Assembly (NCBI GenBank): GCA_002314195.1 | Contig: DCCQ01000138.1 | Location: 12,121-31,605, forward strand | Direction of reading: 5' to 3' | Source: Bacteroidales bacterium UBA1077 | GTDB taxonomy: Bacteria > Bacteroidota > Bacteroidia > Bacteroidales > UBA932 | DNA length: 19,485 nt | In this document: one piece after another, positions 1 to 6,541 of the stretch | Layout: every line of letters begins with the position of its first letter | Position numbering within the stretch: the stretch's first letter is position 1 | The notes under the pieces: generated by a model | What the model was told of the DNA's origin: nothing | The model's input: only the letters and a program-made list of their open reading frames with translations | Databases searched by the model: none | Translations under genes and position numbers: made by a program

Positions 1-34
1 ACCAGCCAACTGACGGAATGAAATTTCGTAATAA

Positions 35-66
35 TTTGATTATTTTAAAAATAACCATTAATTTTG
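35..66 (+). promoter_or_regulatory. Bacteroidota-type promoter giving a near-leaderless transcript
   Basis: A -33 box TTTG lies at 35-38 and a -7 box TAATTTTG (TAnnTTTG) at 59-66, separated by exactly 20 nt, which is the usual Bacteroidota spacing. The ATG of the downstream ATPase is at 71, only 4 nt beyond the -7 box, so transcription should start at or next to the start codon and leave no room for a ribosome binding site. Confidence 0.7.
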
Positions 67-70
67 CCGC

Positions 71-1357
71 ATGGGTAATTATAGAAACAGAGTAGCCGAC
101 GGCATTCTCAAAGATAATCTTGAAGCGGCTGGATTAGTCCTGATAGAAGGTACAAAATGGTGTGGAAAGACCACAACCGCTGAACAGCAAGCGGGAAGTA
201 TTGTGTATATGAATGATTCAGGTAATTCCGGGACATATCTTGCCTTGGCTCAGAATTCACCAAGTATTCTGTTGAAAGGTGACACACCTCGCCTGATAGA
301 CGAATGGCAGGACGCTCCCGAACTATGGGATGCGGCCAGATTTGAAGTGGATCACAGAGATACCAAGACAGGGCAGTTCATTTTCACGGGTTCAACTGTC
401 ATCCCTAAGGAGAAATTGGAGAGAATCAAACATTCCGGGACCGGACGCGCTGCTTGGATAAAAATGCGTCCGATGAGCCTGTGGGAATCCGGTGAGTCAA
501 ACGGACAACTGAGACTTAATGACCTGTTCCTCAACAAGACCGAAGCGGCATGTCAGTCCAATGAATTGGACATCGAGCAGCTGGCTTGGCTGATATGCCG
601 AGGCGGATGGCCGGCGGCTCTGGCTATGTCAAAAAAAGGAGCTCTCAGGCAATCTTTCAATTACATCAACGCTATCGCAAGTACTGACATTTCAGCAGTG
701 GACGACGTGGAGAGGGACAGGGACTTCACTCTACGTCTTCTTAAGAGTTACGCACGCTTTCAGGGAGCCCAGGCTCCGGTCACATCAATATATGAGGATC
801 TCAAGTCCAATGCGGACGGATCAATGACAAGCGAAACCATCTCTTCCTACATATCCGCCCTCAAAAAACTGTTTGTCGTGGAGGATGCCCCCGCATGGAA
901 TCCGAATCTCCGCTCAAAAACAGCCATAAGGACATCAGACACCCGGTATTTTGTTGATTCTTCGATAGCGACCGCCGCTATGGGAATCGGACCGGATGAT
1001 CTCATCTCAGACCTGAACACGATGGGACTTCTTTTTGAGACAATGTGTGTGAGGGATTTGCGCGTGTATGCAGAAGCGCTCGACGGCAGCCTGTATCATT
1101 ACAGGGACAAGAACAATCTTGAATGTGATGCCGTGTTGCATCTGAGAAACGGCAAGTATGGTCTGATAGAAATCAAACTCGGTGGGCAAAGACTTATAGA
1201 CGAGGGGGTAGCCACGCTGCACTCATTAGCCTCAAAAATTGACACGGACAAAATGAAAGCCCCTTCGTTCCTGATGGTTCTCACAGGGACAGGTGCCTAT
1301 GCCTACAAAATGGACAATGGAGTATGGGTGGTCCCGATAACCTGCCTTAGACCTTGA
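71..1357 (+). CDS. AAA_14/DUF4143-family ATPase with PD-(D/E)XK-like C-terminus
   Basis: This 428-residue protein belongs to the AAA_14 plus DUF4143 ATPases that are widespread in Bacteroidota and whose cellular role is not settled. The Walker A motif GTKWCGKT is at residues 27-34. The Walker B-like PRLIDEW has its acidic pair at D77/E78. A sensor-like stretch (FTGSTV) follows. The C-terminal part carries ECD (351-353) and EIK (367-369), the spacing expected of the nuclease-like PD-(D/E)XK fold in DUF4143 proteins; whether it cuts DNA cannot be told from the sequence. ATG 71 is chosen because the reading MGNYRNRVADGIL matches the usual family N-terminus, and the promoter leaves no space for a longer leader. 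There is no signal peptide, so it is cytoplasmic. It stands alone, not in an operon. A second, more diverged family member lies at 3755-4951. Confidence 0.88.
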   Translation: MGNYRNRVADGILKDNLEAAGLVLIEGTKWCGKTTTAEQQAGSIVYMNDSGNSGTYLALAQNSPSILLKGDTPRLIDEWQDAPELWDAARFEVDHRDTKTGQFIFTGSTVIPKEKLERIKHSGTGRAAWIKMRPMSLWESGESNGQLRLNDLFLNKTEAACQSNELDIEQLAWLICRGGWPAALAMSKKGALRQSFNYINAIASTDISAVDDVERDRDFTLRLLKSYARFQGAQAPVTSIYEDLKSNADGSMTSETISSYISALKKLFVVEDAPAWNPNLRSKTAIRTSDTRYFVDSSIATAAMGIGPDDLISDLNTMGLLFETMCVRDLRVYAEALDGSLYHYRDKNNLECDAVLHLRNGKYGLIEIKLGGQRLIDEGVATLHSLASKIDTDKMKAPSFLMVLTGTGAYAYKMDNGVWVVPITCLRP

Positions 1358-1391
1358 GCGACATTCAAGAGCGTAACAGTTAAATGCCTGA

Positions 1392-1703
1392 TCGTCTGCG
1401 AAAAAGCATTTTTATAATACTGATTTCTCAGATATTGAATATCTTGACTCCGAGAGCGGCAACACAACGGTCAAGGACGTGAACATATTCAAGGGCAAGA
1501 TTGACGAGGCTTACCTGAAAGGGTTCCTCAACGCGTCTTACACCGCTGAGATGCAGCACAATCCTAATTCAGCGGTCAACACATTCCGTTCAGCCCTCGG
1601 TCCGAACCGGGGCACTCTTTTTCATTGTCTAAGTGCTTATCTGGCGGCAAAGCCACGAGGTATTATACATGGAACACATTATTCAACGGATAATGTGAGA
1701 TGA
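1392..1703 (+). pseudogene. Coding remnant lacking its 5' part
   Basis: The frame is open for 103 codons from just after a TGA at 1389 to a TGA at 1701-1703, and it reads like real protein (for example NIFKGKIDEAYLKGFLN). It has no ATG near its beginning. The first possible start is GTG at 1479, inside the protein-like stretch, with no convincing ribosome binding site. The last 30 or so residues (from NRGTLFHCL onward) look less protein-like. The simplest reading is the 3' end of a decayed gene. I do not recognise the family. It fills most of the 503-bp gap between the first ATPase and the Ig-like lipoprotein. A real 74-residue protein from GTG 1479 cannot be excluded. Confidence 0.35.
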
Positions 1704-1745
1704 TCGTTCACAGATGCACCTGAGTGGGCATATTCCGAAGAAATT

Positions 1746-1816
1746 GATCACCAATAATTGACAAATATGGTAAAAGAGACATAATATGCCTTTTTTGCCA
1801 TATTCCTTTTGTGATC
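1746..1816. repeat. Nested inverted repeats upstream of the BIG_2 lipoprotein gene
   Basis: An outer pair GATCAC (1746-1751) and GTGATC (1811-1816) encloses an inner pair AATATGG (1764-1770) and CCATATT (1798-1804). The inner arms nearly extend further (AATATGGtAAAA against the complement AATATGGcAAAA). The structure ends 8 nt before a -7-like box. It may be an operator, a decayed terminator or a trace of the breakpoint next to the remnant at 1392-1703. Confidence 0.45.
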
Positions 1817-1823
1817 CACCGGC

Positions 1824-1848
1824 TAATTTTGTGGTTTGAATATTCAAA
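1824..1848 (+). promoter_or_regulatory. -7-like box followed by a 14-bp palindrome
   Basis: TAATTTTG at 1824-1831 fits the Bacteroidota -7 consensus. No TTTG lies at the expected 19-21 nt upstream, so the -33 element is missing or weak. Four bases downstream is the perfect palindrome TTTGAATATTCAAA (1835-1848), which would span the transcription start and end 12 nt before the ATG at 1861. This is a plausible repressor site. The assignment is inference. Confidence 0.4.
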
Positions 1849-1860
1849 TTCAACATAACC

Positions 1861-3546
1861 ATGGGCATTTTATACAAAACCAAGCAAACATCGCACATCT
1901 TTATTGTGTCAGCCATCATGGCCTTGGTCATCGCCTCTTGCAAAGGCAAGGAGACCGAAGAGATCAATGTCTCTTCGGTTTCTGTCACTCCAGACCGTTT
2001 GGAAATCATCGAAGGTGAGTCTGCCAAGCTGACCGCCAAGATCAGCCCTGCGGCAGCCGCTGACAGAACTGTGACCTGGACATCATCCGATAAGGCCATC
2101 GCCACAGTTGATGGCAGCGGCAACGTGCAAGGCCTGAAGGCCGGCACCGCCACCATCACCGCTACTGCCGAAGGTAAGTCCGGGAAATGCACGGTCACAG
2201 TCAAAGAGAAAACGGTGAGTGTAACCGAGGTGTCACTTGACAGAACAGAATTGACTCTGACAGAAGGCTCCTCCGAGAACCTCACCGCCACAGTCAAGCC
2301 GGACAACGCGACCAATAAGAAGGTAACGTGGAAGTCTGACAATGCCGACATCGCATCCGTGGACGAGAGCGGAAAGGTCACAGCTCTCAAGGCCGGTGAG
2401 GCAACCATCACAGTCACAACCGAGGACGGTGGGAAAAACGCCACCTGCAAGGTGACCGTGAAGAGCAAGAATGTGCCTGTCACCGGCGTGGAGGTCAATC
2501 CTTGGGCCGTGACCCTGTCCGTACGTGGAACCACCAAACTCTCTTACACGATCAAACCAGCGGATGCTGCCAACCAGAATGTGAAATGGGAGTCTGAATC
2601 TCCGTCCGTTGCGACAGTCGATTCTGAGGGCAATGTGAAAGGAATCGCTGCAGGAACAGCGAAAATCAGCGTGACAACCGATGACGGAGGATTCAAGTCC
2701 TACTGCACCGTAACCGTGAAAGAAACGGAATCAAAATTCAAGGTTGGCGGACTGTGGTATGAAAAACATAACACTGTTGGTGTTCCAAACACGGTACGTG
2801 TGATTCCCGACCCAGACGGAAGCAAATATAGTGGAGATGTCACCATACCCTGCCAGATTGAATATGACGGGATCAAATACTCGGTCAACACAATATGGGA
2901 CAATGCGTTTCACGAATGCACCGACCTTAAAGCCGTGACACTTGGTGAAGGAATTGAATCCATTGGAGCAAGGGCTTTCTACGGCTGCTCTAATCTTGAA
3001 AGGATAACATTCTCCTCCACGATGGAATCGTTAAACACCGACAATCCGGTGTTTGAAGGCTGTCCGAAACTTGAGATTGTCACCACACCTAAGACTTCGG
3101 AAAGTCAACGGGATTATTTTTACACCCACTATGGAGCGTTGTATTCTCACCGCTATTATTCAAAGCCATTAAACAAAGAGACAGAAGTACTGTCATGGCT
3201 TCCGGAAAAGGCCACCGGTGTGTTCGCCATCAAGGATGGCGTGGAGGTTATTGATGAATATTCAATCACCTGCACTGGTATCAGCAAGATCATCATCCCG
3301 GAGTCCGTAAAATACATCGGGCCAAGATTCTTCAACAAATCCAAAACCCCTATTGAGGTCGAACTGAATTGGAAGACAAAGGAGGACATCGACAGGATTT
3401 CAACCGAGGAGTCGGACCCTTCGAAATTCTTTTTCTTCTACACAGACCGCTACGCTGTCAAGGTGACCGTCCCGAAAGGCACCAAAGCCCTCTACGAATC
3501 CCACTGGCTCTGGTCCCACCTCGGCGGCATCACAGAACGCCCGTAG
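1861..3546 (+). CDS. Surface lipoprotein with three BIG_2 Ig-like domains and a BspA-type leucine-rich region
   Basis: The 561-residue protein starts with a lipoprotein signal peptide ending at a lipobox (IASC, lipidated Cys27). Three consecutive BIG_2 (bacterial Ig-like group 2) domains follow at about residues 38-115, 120-201 and 207-287, each ending in the typical pattern of a G-x-V-x-x-L/I-x-A-G-x-A-x-I strand pair and a TVTVK strand. The C-terminal half (about 320-560) has BspA/LRR_5-type repeats, such as FHECTDLKAVTLGEGIESIG and a VTVPKGTKALYESH ending. BIG_2 domains usually act as stalks, and BspA-type repeats often bind host or bacterial surface ligands, so an adhesin-like surface protein is likely; the ligand is unknown. 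It is monocistronic, with a terminator directly after it. ATG 1861 is chosen because it gives a complete signal peptide. Confidence 0.87.
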   Translation: MGILYKTKQTSHIFIVSAIMALVIASCKGKETEEINVSSVSVTPDRLEIIEGESAKLTAKISPAAAADRTVTWTSSDKAIATVDGSGNVQGLKAGTATITATAEGKSGKCTVTVKEKTVSVTEVSLDRTELTLTEGSSENLTATVKPDNATNKKVTWKSDNADIASVDESGKVTALKAGEATITVTTEDGGKNATCKVTVKSKNVPVTGVEVNPWAVTLSVRGTTKLSYTIKPADAANQNVKWESESPSVATVDSEGNVKGIAAGTAKISVTTDDGGFKSYCTVTVKETESKFKVGGLWYEKHNTVGVPNTVRVIPDPDGSKYSGDVTIPCQIEYDGIKYSVNTIWDNAFHECTDLKAVTLGEGIESIGARAFYGCSNLERITFSSTMESLNTDNPVFEGCPKLEIVTTPKTSESQRDYFYTHYGALYSHRYYSKPLNKETEVLSWLPEKATGVFAIKDGVEVIDEYSITCTGISKIIIPESVKYIGPRFFNKSKTPIEVELNWKTKEDIDRISTEESDPSKFFFFYTDRYAVKVTVPKGTKALYESHWLWSHLGGITERP

Positions 3547-3568
3547 CCTAACCATTAGATAACACACG

Positions 3569-3610
3569 CCCCTGAATGCCCTGCCGGAGCCAACCGGAGA
3601 CATTCAGGGG
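3569..3610 (+). terminator. Hairpin terminator after the BIG_2 lipoprotein gene
   Basis: Perfect 10-bp arms CCCCTGAATG (3569-3578) and CATTCAGGGG (3601-3610) are separated by a 22-nt loop. The hairpin begins 22 nt after the stop codon at 3544-3546. There is no strong T run behind it (tatattcattgattt follows). Confidence 0.7.
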
Positions 3611-3673
3611 TATATTCATTGATTTATAAATAGTGACCATAATCGAATTGATCGCTTGTAATTTTGAAAAACA

Positions 3674-3725
3674 CTTTTTATAAAAAGCAATTATCGAGAT
3701 AAAATGCTTTTTGTAAAAAGCATTT
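3674..3725. promoter_or_regulatory. Tandem palindromic operator-like sites upstream of the second ATPase
   Basis: Site 1 is the perfect 14-bp palindrome CTTTTTATAAAAAG (3674-3687). Site 2 has perfect 11-bp arms AAATGCTTTTT (3702-3712) and AAAAAGCATTT (3715-3725) around a GT centre. The 19-bp units CTTTTTATAAAAAGCAATT (from 3674) and CTTTTTGTAAAAAGCATTT (from 3707) differ at only two positions and start 33 bp apart, close to three helical turns. Site 2 abuts the -7 box, so binding there should control the promoter. Confidence 0.6.
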
Positions 3726-3727
3726 GC

Positions 3728-3735
3728 TATATTTG
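3728..3735 (+). promoter_or_regulatory. -7 promoter box of the second ATPase gene
   Basis: TATATTTG matches TAnnTTTG and lies 19 nt before the ATG at 3755. No TTTG stands 19-21 nt upstream; that space is taken by the palindrome at 3702-3725, whose centre contains the only nearby TTTG (3710-3713), 14 nt away. A weak AGGA at 3747-3750 precedes the ATG. Confidence 0.5.
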
Positions 3736-3754
3736 CAAGAAATATTAGGAATAT

Positions 3755-4951
3755 ATGGAGACTCTTTTCGCCAAACATGACAAATACCTACTCAGAACAC
3801 CAATGAAGATCATCCGTTCAATGATGCAGCGGATTAACTGGGATTCAAGACTAATCTCAATCAAAGGGCCTAAGGGTGTTGGAAAATCGACACTGATGAA
3901 GCAACATATAAAACTGAATTACAAAGATGGCTCCAGAGAAGCCCTGTACTGCTCGATGGATTCGATGTATTTTTCAACCCATTCGCTGCTTGACCTTGCA
4001 GACACCTTTGTAAAATATGGCGGTAAGCGGCTGTATGTCGATGAGGTCCATAAATATCCATTTTGGAGCAGGGAAATCAAGGAAATCTATGACCTTTATC
4101 CTGAACTGAAAGTCGTGATCAGCGGTTCATCGCTTCTCAAGATTCAGAGCGGGGACTCCGATCTGTCTAGAAGGTGCGTGCCTTACGAGATGCCAGGGTT
4201 GTCGTTCCGAGAGTTTCTGAAGTTCGATAGTGGCATTGACATTCCGGTTTCAACTTTGGAGTCAATCCTTAATGACTCATGGAGAGTCTGCGATGAAGTC
4301 TGCCGGATGTGCCGTCCCCTTGAAAAATTCACAGAGTACCTTAAACATGGGTACTACCCATTCTATTACGAAAACCCTGCTGATTATGCAACATTGGTGG
4401 AAAATGTAGCGAATTACATCATCGATTCCGAACTGACGCAAGAAAGGAATGTCGATGTCGCCAACACAAGGAAGATCAAGGCTTTGCTGTACGTGTTGGC
4501 CAACAACCTCCCTTTTCAGGTGAGTATTGCCAGCCTTTCAAAAAGCATTGGGTTGGAGAGGAATACCGTGTTGGCCTATCTGAAGTATCTCGATGAGGCC
4601 AAACTGATTAAACTTCTGTATTCGGATATTCTTTCCGTGAAGAAAATGCAGAAACCTGACAAAATATTTCTTGACAATTCAAACTTACAGTATGTGCTTT
4701 CTTCAGACATCAAGATAGGTACTGTCAGAGAAACGTTCGCCATAAACCAGCTTTCAACAATGCATATCGTGGAATATGGCAAGGACTCAGGTGATTTCAA
4801 AATCGATGGGAAATTCACAATTGAAGTGGGTGGCGAAGGGAAAACATTCTCACAGATAACCGGAATCCAGGACTCGTATGTAGCGGCTGACGGAATCGAG
4901 TATCCGATCGGAGCGAAAATCCCTTTGTGGTCATTAGGTCTGATGTATTGA
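3755..4951 (+). CDS. Divergent AAA_14/DUF4143-like ATPase
   Basis: This 398-residue cytoplasmic protein has a clear Walker A motif GPKGVGKST (residues 38-46), a Walker B-like RLYVDEVHKY with D96/E97, and a sensor-like VVISGSSLLKI, all typical of AAA_14 ATPases. A middle segment (IASLSKSIGLERNTVLAYLKYLDEAKLI) reads like the winged-helix-type part found in DUF4143 proteins. The C-terminus GDFKIDGKFTIEVGGEGK resembles the PD-(D/E)XK region but has EVGGEGK in place of a plain E-x-K, so a nuclease-like site may be altered. It differs strongly from the ATPase at 71-1357 and is not a recent duplicate. It stands alone behind the tandem palindromes and ends before a strong hairpin. Family roles are unsettled; a stress, defence or toxin-antitoxin link is only speculation. 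Confidence 0.85.
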   Translation: METLFAKHDKYLLRTPMKIIRSMMQRINWDSRLISIKGPKGVGKSTLMKQHIKLNYKDGSREALYCSMDSMYFSTHSLLDLADTFVKYGGKRLYVDEVHKYPFWSREIKEIYDLYPELKVVISGSSLLKIQSGDSDLSRRCVPYEMPGLSFREFLKFDSGIDIPVSTLESILNDSWRVCDEVCRMCRPLEKFTEYLKHGYYPFYYENPADYATLVENVANYIIDSELTQERNVDVANTRKIKALLYVLANNLPFQVSIASLSKSIGLERNTVLAYLKYLDEAKLIKLLYSDILSVKKMQKPDKIFLDNSNLQYVLSSDIKIGTVRETFAINQLSTMHIVEYGKDSGDFKIDGKFTIEVGGEGKTFSQITGIQDSYVAADGIEYPIGAKIPLWSLGLMY

Positions 4952-4985
4952 CCGTGGCAGTTAAAGATCTGACAATAAATGAGAA

Positions 4986-5029
4986 AAGGTGGTGTTCCTG
5001 TGCTGAAATTCACACTGGAACACCACCTT
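4986..5029. terminator. Strong, probably bidirectional terminator hairpin
   Basis: Perfect 13-bp arms AAGGTGGTGTTCC (4986-4998) and GGAACACCACCTT (5017-5029) surround an 18-nt loop, with an A-rich flank on the left (gagaaaa) and a T-rich flank on the right (atttaatt). It lies 34 nt after the ATPase stop and about 70 nt beyond the stop of the minus-strand phosphofructokinase remnant. It may originally have served that gene. Confidence 0.75.
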
Positions 5030-5101
5030 ATTTAATTGACGACTAGCTTGTTATCTGCCACGGCATACTATACGGCATGACGCAGACAGAGAAACGTCCG
5101 G

Positions 5102-5305
5102 CTAGATGGACAGCACAGCGAGGACGTTGATGAGTTCCTTGTCGATCGGCTTGTCGAGTTTTATGGCTTTGCCGATCGGGACATAGACGATCTCGTTGTT
5201 GGAGATGCCGACCATGATGTTGCGCTGGCCTTCCTGAAGGGCTTCTATGCTGGCGTAGCCGAGACGGCTGGCAAGGATTCTGTCGTAGGCGGAAGGGCAA
5301 CCGCA
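5102..5305 (-). pseudogene. pfkA: 3' remnant of an ATP-dependent 6-phosphofructokinase gene
   Basis: Read on the minus strand, this stretch encodes 67 residues plus a stop. It matches the C-terminal end of bacterial phosphofructokinase: a PSAYDRILASRLG motif, then EALQEGQRNIMVGISNNEIV, then YVPIGKAIKLDKPIDKEL to the end. PfkA normally has about 320-340 residues, so at least three quarters, including the ATP site and the catalytic Asp, are missing. An in-frame TGA (5306-5308) lies immediately upstream, and the sequence beyond is unrelated. There is no plausible start, so it is not a functional gene. The kept part is nearly free of damage, which suggests recent truncation. It lies between the ATPase terminator and the BASS transporter promoter, in a 540-bp stretch (4952-5491) with no intact gene. 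Confidence 0.85.
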
Positions 5306-5428
5306 TCAAAATACCTCCTGCCTTTTGGGTACGGTAATGCGGTGATGACATCTTCGACCCTTATCTTAGCCGCCAACAGGAAGAACGGAAAAATATTCAC
5401 GCATAGTAGGCTTTTGATTTTTTTGGCG

Positions 5429-5436
5429 TACTTTTG
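5429..5436 (+). promoter_or_regulatory. -7 promoter box of the BASS transporter gene
   Basis: TACTTTTG matches TAnnTTTG and is followed by GCACCGCAAA, a sequence commonly seen just after Bacteroidota -7 boxes. There is no TTTG at 19-21 nt upstream. Transcription would start near 5441 and give a leader of about 50 nt. Confidence 0.5.
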
Positions 5437-5443
5437 CACCGCA

Positions 5444-5471
5444 AACCTTGGAATCAAACAAATCCAAGGTT
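5444..5471 (+). promoter_or_regulatory. Stem-loop in the leader of the BASS transporter mRNA
   Basis: Perfect 9-bp arms AACCTTGGA (5444-5452) and TCCAAGGTT (5463-5471) surround a 10-nt loop. The stem lies inside the predicted leader, about 14 nt before an AAGGA ribosome-binding site (5485-5489). It could set mRNA stability or translation. It is too small for a known riboswitch and has no T run for attenuation. Confidence 0.5.
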
Positions 5472-5491
5472 CGCGAAACAGATCAAGGAAC

Positions 5492-6487
5492 ATGGCAAGA
5501 ATAGTGAAATTCATCAAGGACTGGATGTTGCCGCTGGCAATCATCACGGGAATCACATCGTATCTGGTACTGTACTATATAGAGCCGCTGGCCCGGAGCA
5601 TTGAGCCTGGATTCTCAAGGTTCGCTAAGGATATCCAGCCGGTTTTCGTGGCCATAATGCTTTTCCTTCAGTTCAACACCATCTCCCCGCACGACCTCCG
5701 GTTCCGGAAATGGCACTTCATCGTGCTTGCCTTCCAAGTTATAATGTTCGCAGGACTGACTTGGGCGGTCGTACTGCTCCCCGACGGGAGTCTAAGGATC
5801 CTTGCCGAATGCGCGATGCTATGCTTTATATGTCCTACCGCCGCCGCTGCCGGAGTGATCACAAAAAAACTGGGAGGAAGCCTTTCCGACACAGTGTCAT
5901 ACGTTGTGTTGATCAACATCTCTGCCGCGGTGATTATCCCGATAGCCATTCCGATCGTCAATCCAGATGCCGGCACGTCGTTCATTGAGGAATTCTCAGC
6001 GATCTGCGCGAGGGTGTTCCCGTTGCTGGTGCTGCCGCTTCTTCTGGCATGGCTCATCCGTTACACGATGAAAAGGCTACAGCGTTGGCTCATGCGCTTC
6101 ACAGACTGGGCATTTTACTGCTGGGGCATAGCTCTGGCATTCTCAATTTACCTGGCGACACGGTCACTGATGAGCAGCGGAATCTCTGTCTGGACGGCAA
6201 TAATGATCGGAGTCATCTCACTGGCCTGTACGATCATCCAGTTCGCCGTCGGAAAACTTGCCGGAAGAAAAGCCGACGGAACGTCTGGAGGCAAGACCTT
6301 AAAAGCCGACGAGATCACCGCCGGGCAGGCTCTCGGCCAGAAAAACTCCGGTTTCCTGATCTGGCTTGGATATTCATACATGACCCCGGTGACTTCCGTG
6401 GCCGGCGGCCTATACAGTGTCTGGCAAAACATCATCAACTCCCTTGAACTCTACGAGCAGGGCCGCCGCACCGAGAAGAAGAAATAA
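5492..6487 (+). CDS. BASS-family (bile acid:sodium symporter superfamily) membrane transporter
   Basis: The 331-residue integral inner-membrane protein has about nine to ten hydrophobic segments. Two crossover-like motifs are diagnostic of the BASS/SBF fold: CPTAAAAGVITKKLGG around residues 114-129, and AGQALGQKNSGFLIWLG with a terminal GGLYSVWQNI around 277-314, equivalent to the family's conserved FSVWHN region. Family members use sodium to move organic anions such as bile acids, pantothenate or keto acids; the substrate here is unknown. The start is placed at ATG 5492 (MARIVKFIKDW), preceded by AAGGA (5485-5489). The longer open frame from 5342 reads through the promoter region and is not protein-like. 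It is monocistronic and convergent with the TPR-like gene. No bile-acid genes are nearby. Confidence 0.85.
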   Translation: MARIVKFIKDWMLPLAIITGITSYLVLYYIEPLARSIEPGFSRFAKDIQPVFVAIMLFLQFNTISPHDLRFRKWHFIVLAFQVIMFAGLTWAVVLLPDGSLRILAECAMLCFICPTAAAAGVITKKLGGSLSDTVSYVVLINISAAVIIPIAIPIVNPDAGTSFIEEFSAICARVFPLLVLPLLLAWLIRYTMKRLQRWLMRFTDWAFYCWGIALAFSIYLATRSLMSSGISVWTAIMIGVISLACTIIQFAVGKLAGRKADGTSGGKTLKADEITAGQALGQKNSGFLIWLGYSYMTPVTSVAGGLYSVWQNIINSLELYEQGRRTEKKK

Positions 6488-6541
6488 TTCAGAGAAAAGA
6501 CATCCCTTGCCGACAAATTTATTATAAAAACAAGGCGATAT

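Noticed and set aside
1683..2537. 284-residue open frame on the minus strand opposite the BIG_2 domains
   Set aside because: It is a shadow of the repetitive Ig-like coding sequence. Its protein is a low-complexity run of Thr, Val and Ser with no family signature, and it lies antisense to a well-supported gene.
5043..5351. 102-residue minus-strand open frame over the phosphofructokinase remnant
   Set aside because: It is in a different frame from the recognisable PfkA residues and gives an Arg/Gln/His-rich protein without any family pattern.
5342..5491. Extended N-terminus of the BASS transporter starting at 5342
   Set aside because: The stretch covers the -7 box and leader hairpin, and its translation is not protein-like; ATG 5492 has a ribosome-binding site.
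6505..6535. CCTTG/CAAGG inverted repeat between the convergent transporter and TPR-like genes
   Set aside because: The stem is only 5 bp with a 21-nt loop, too weak to call a terminator.
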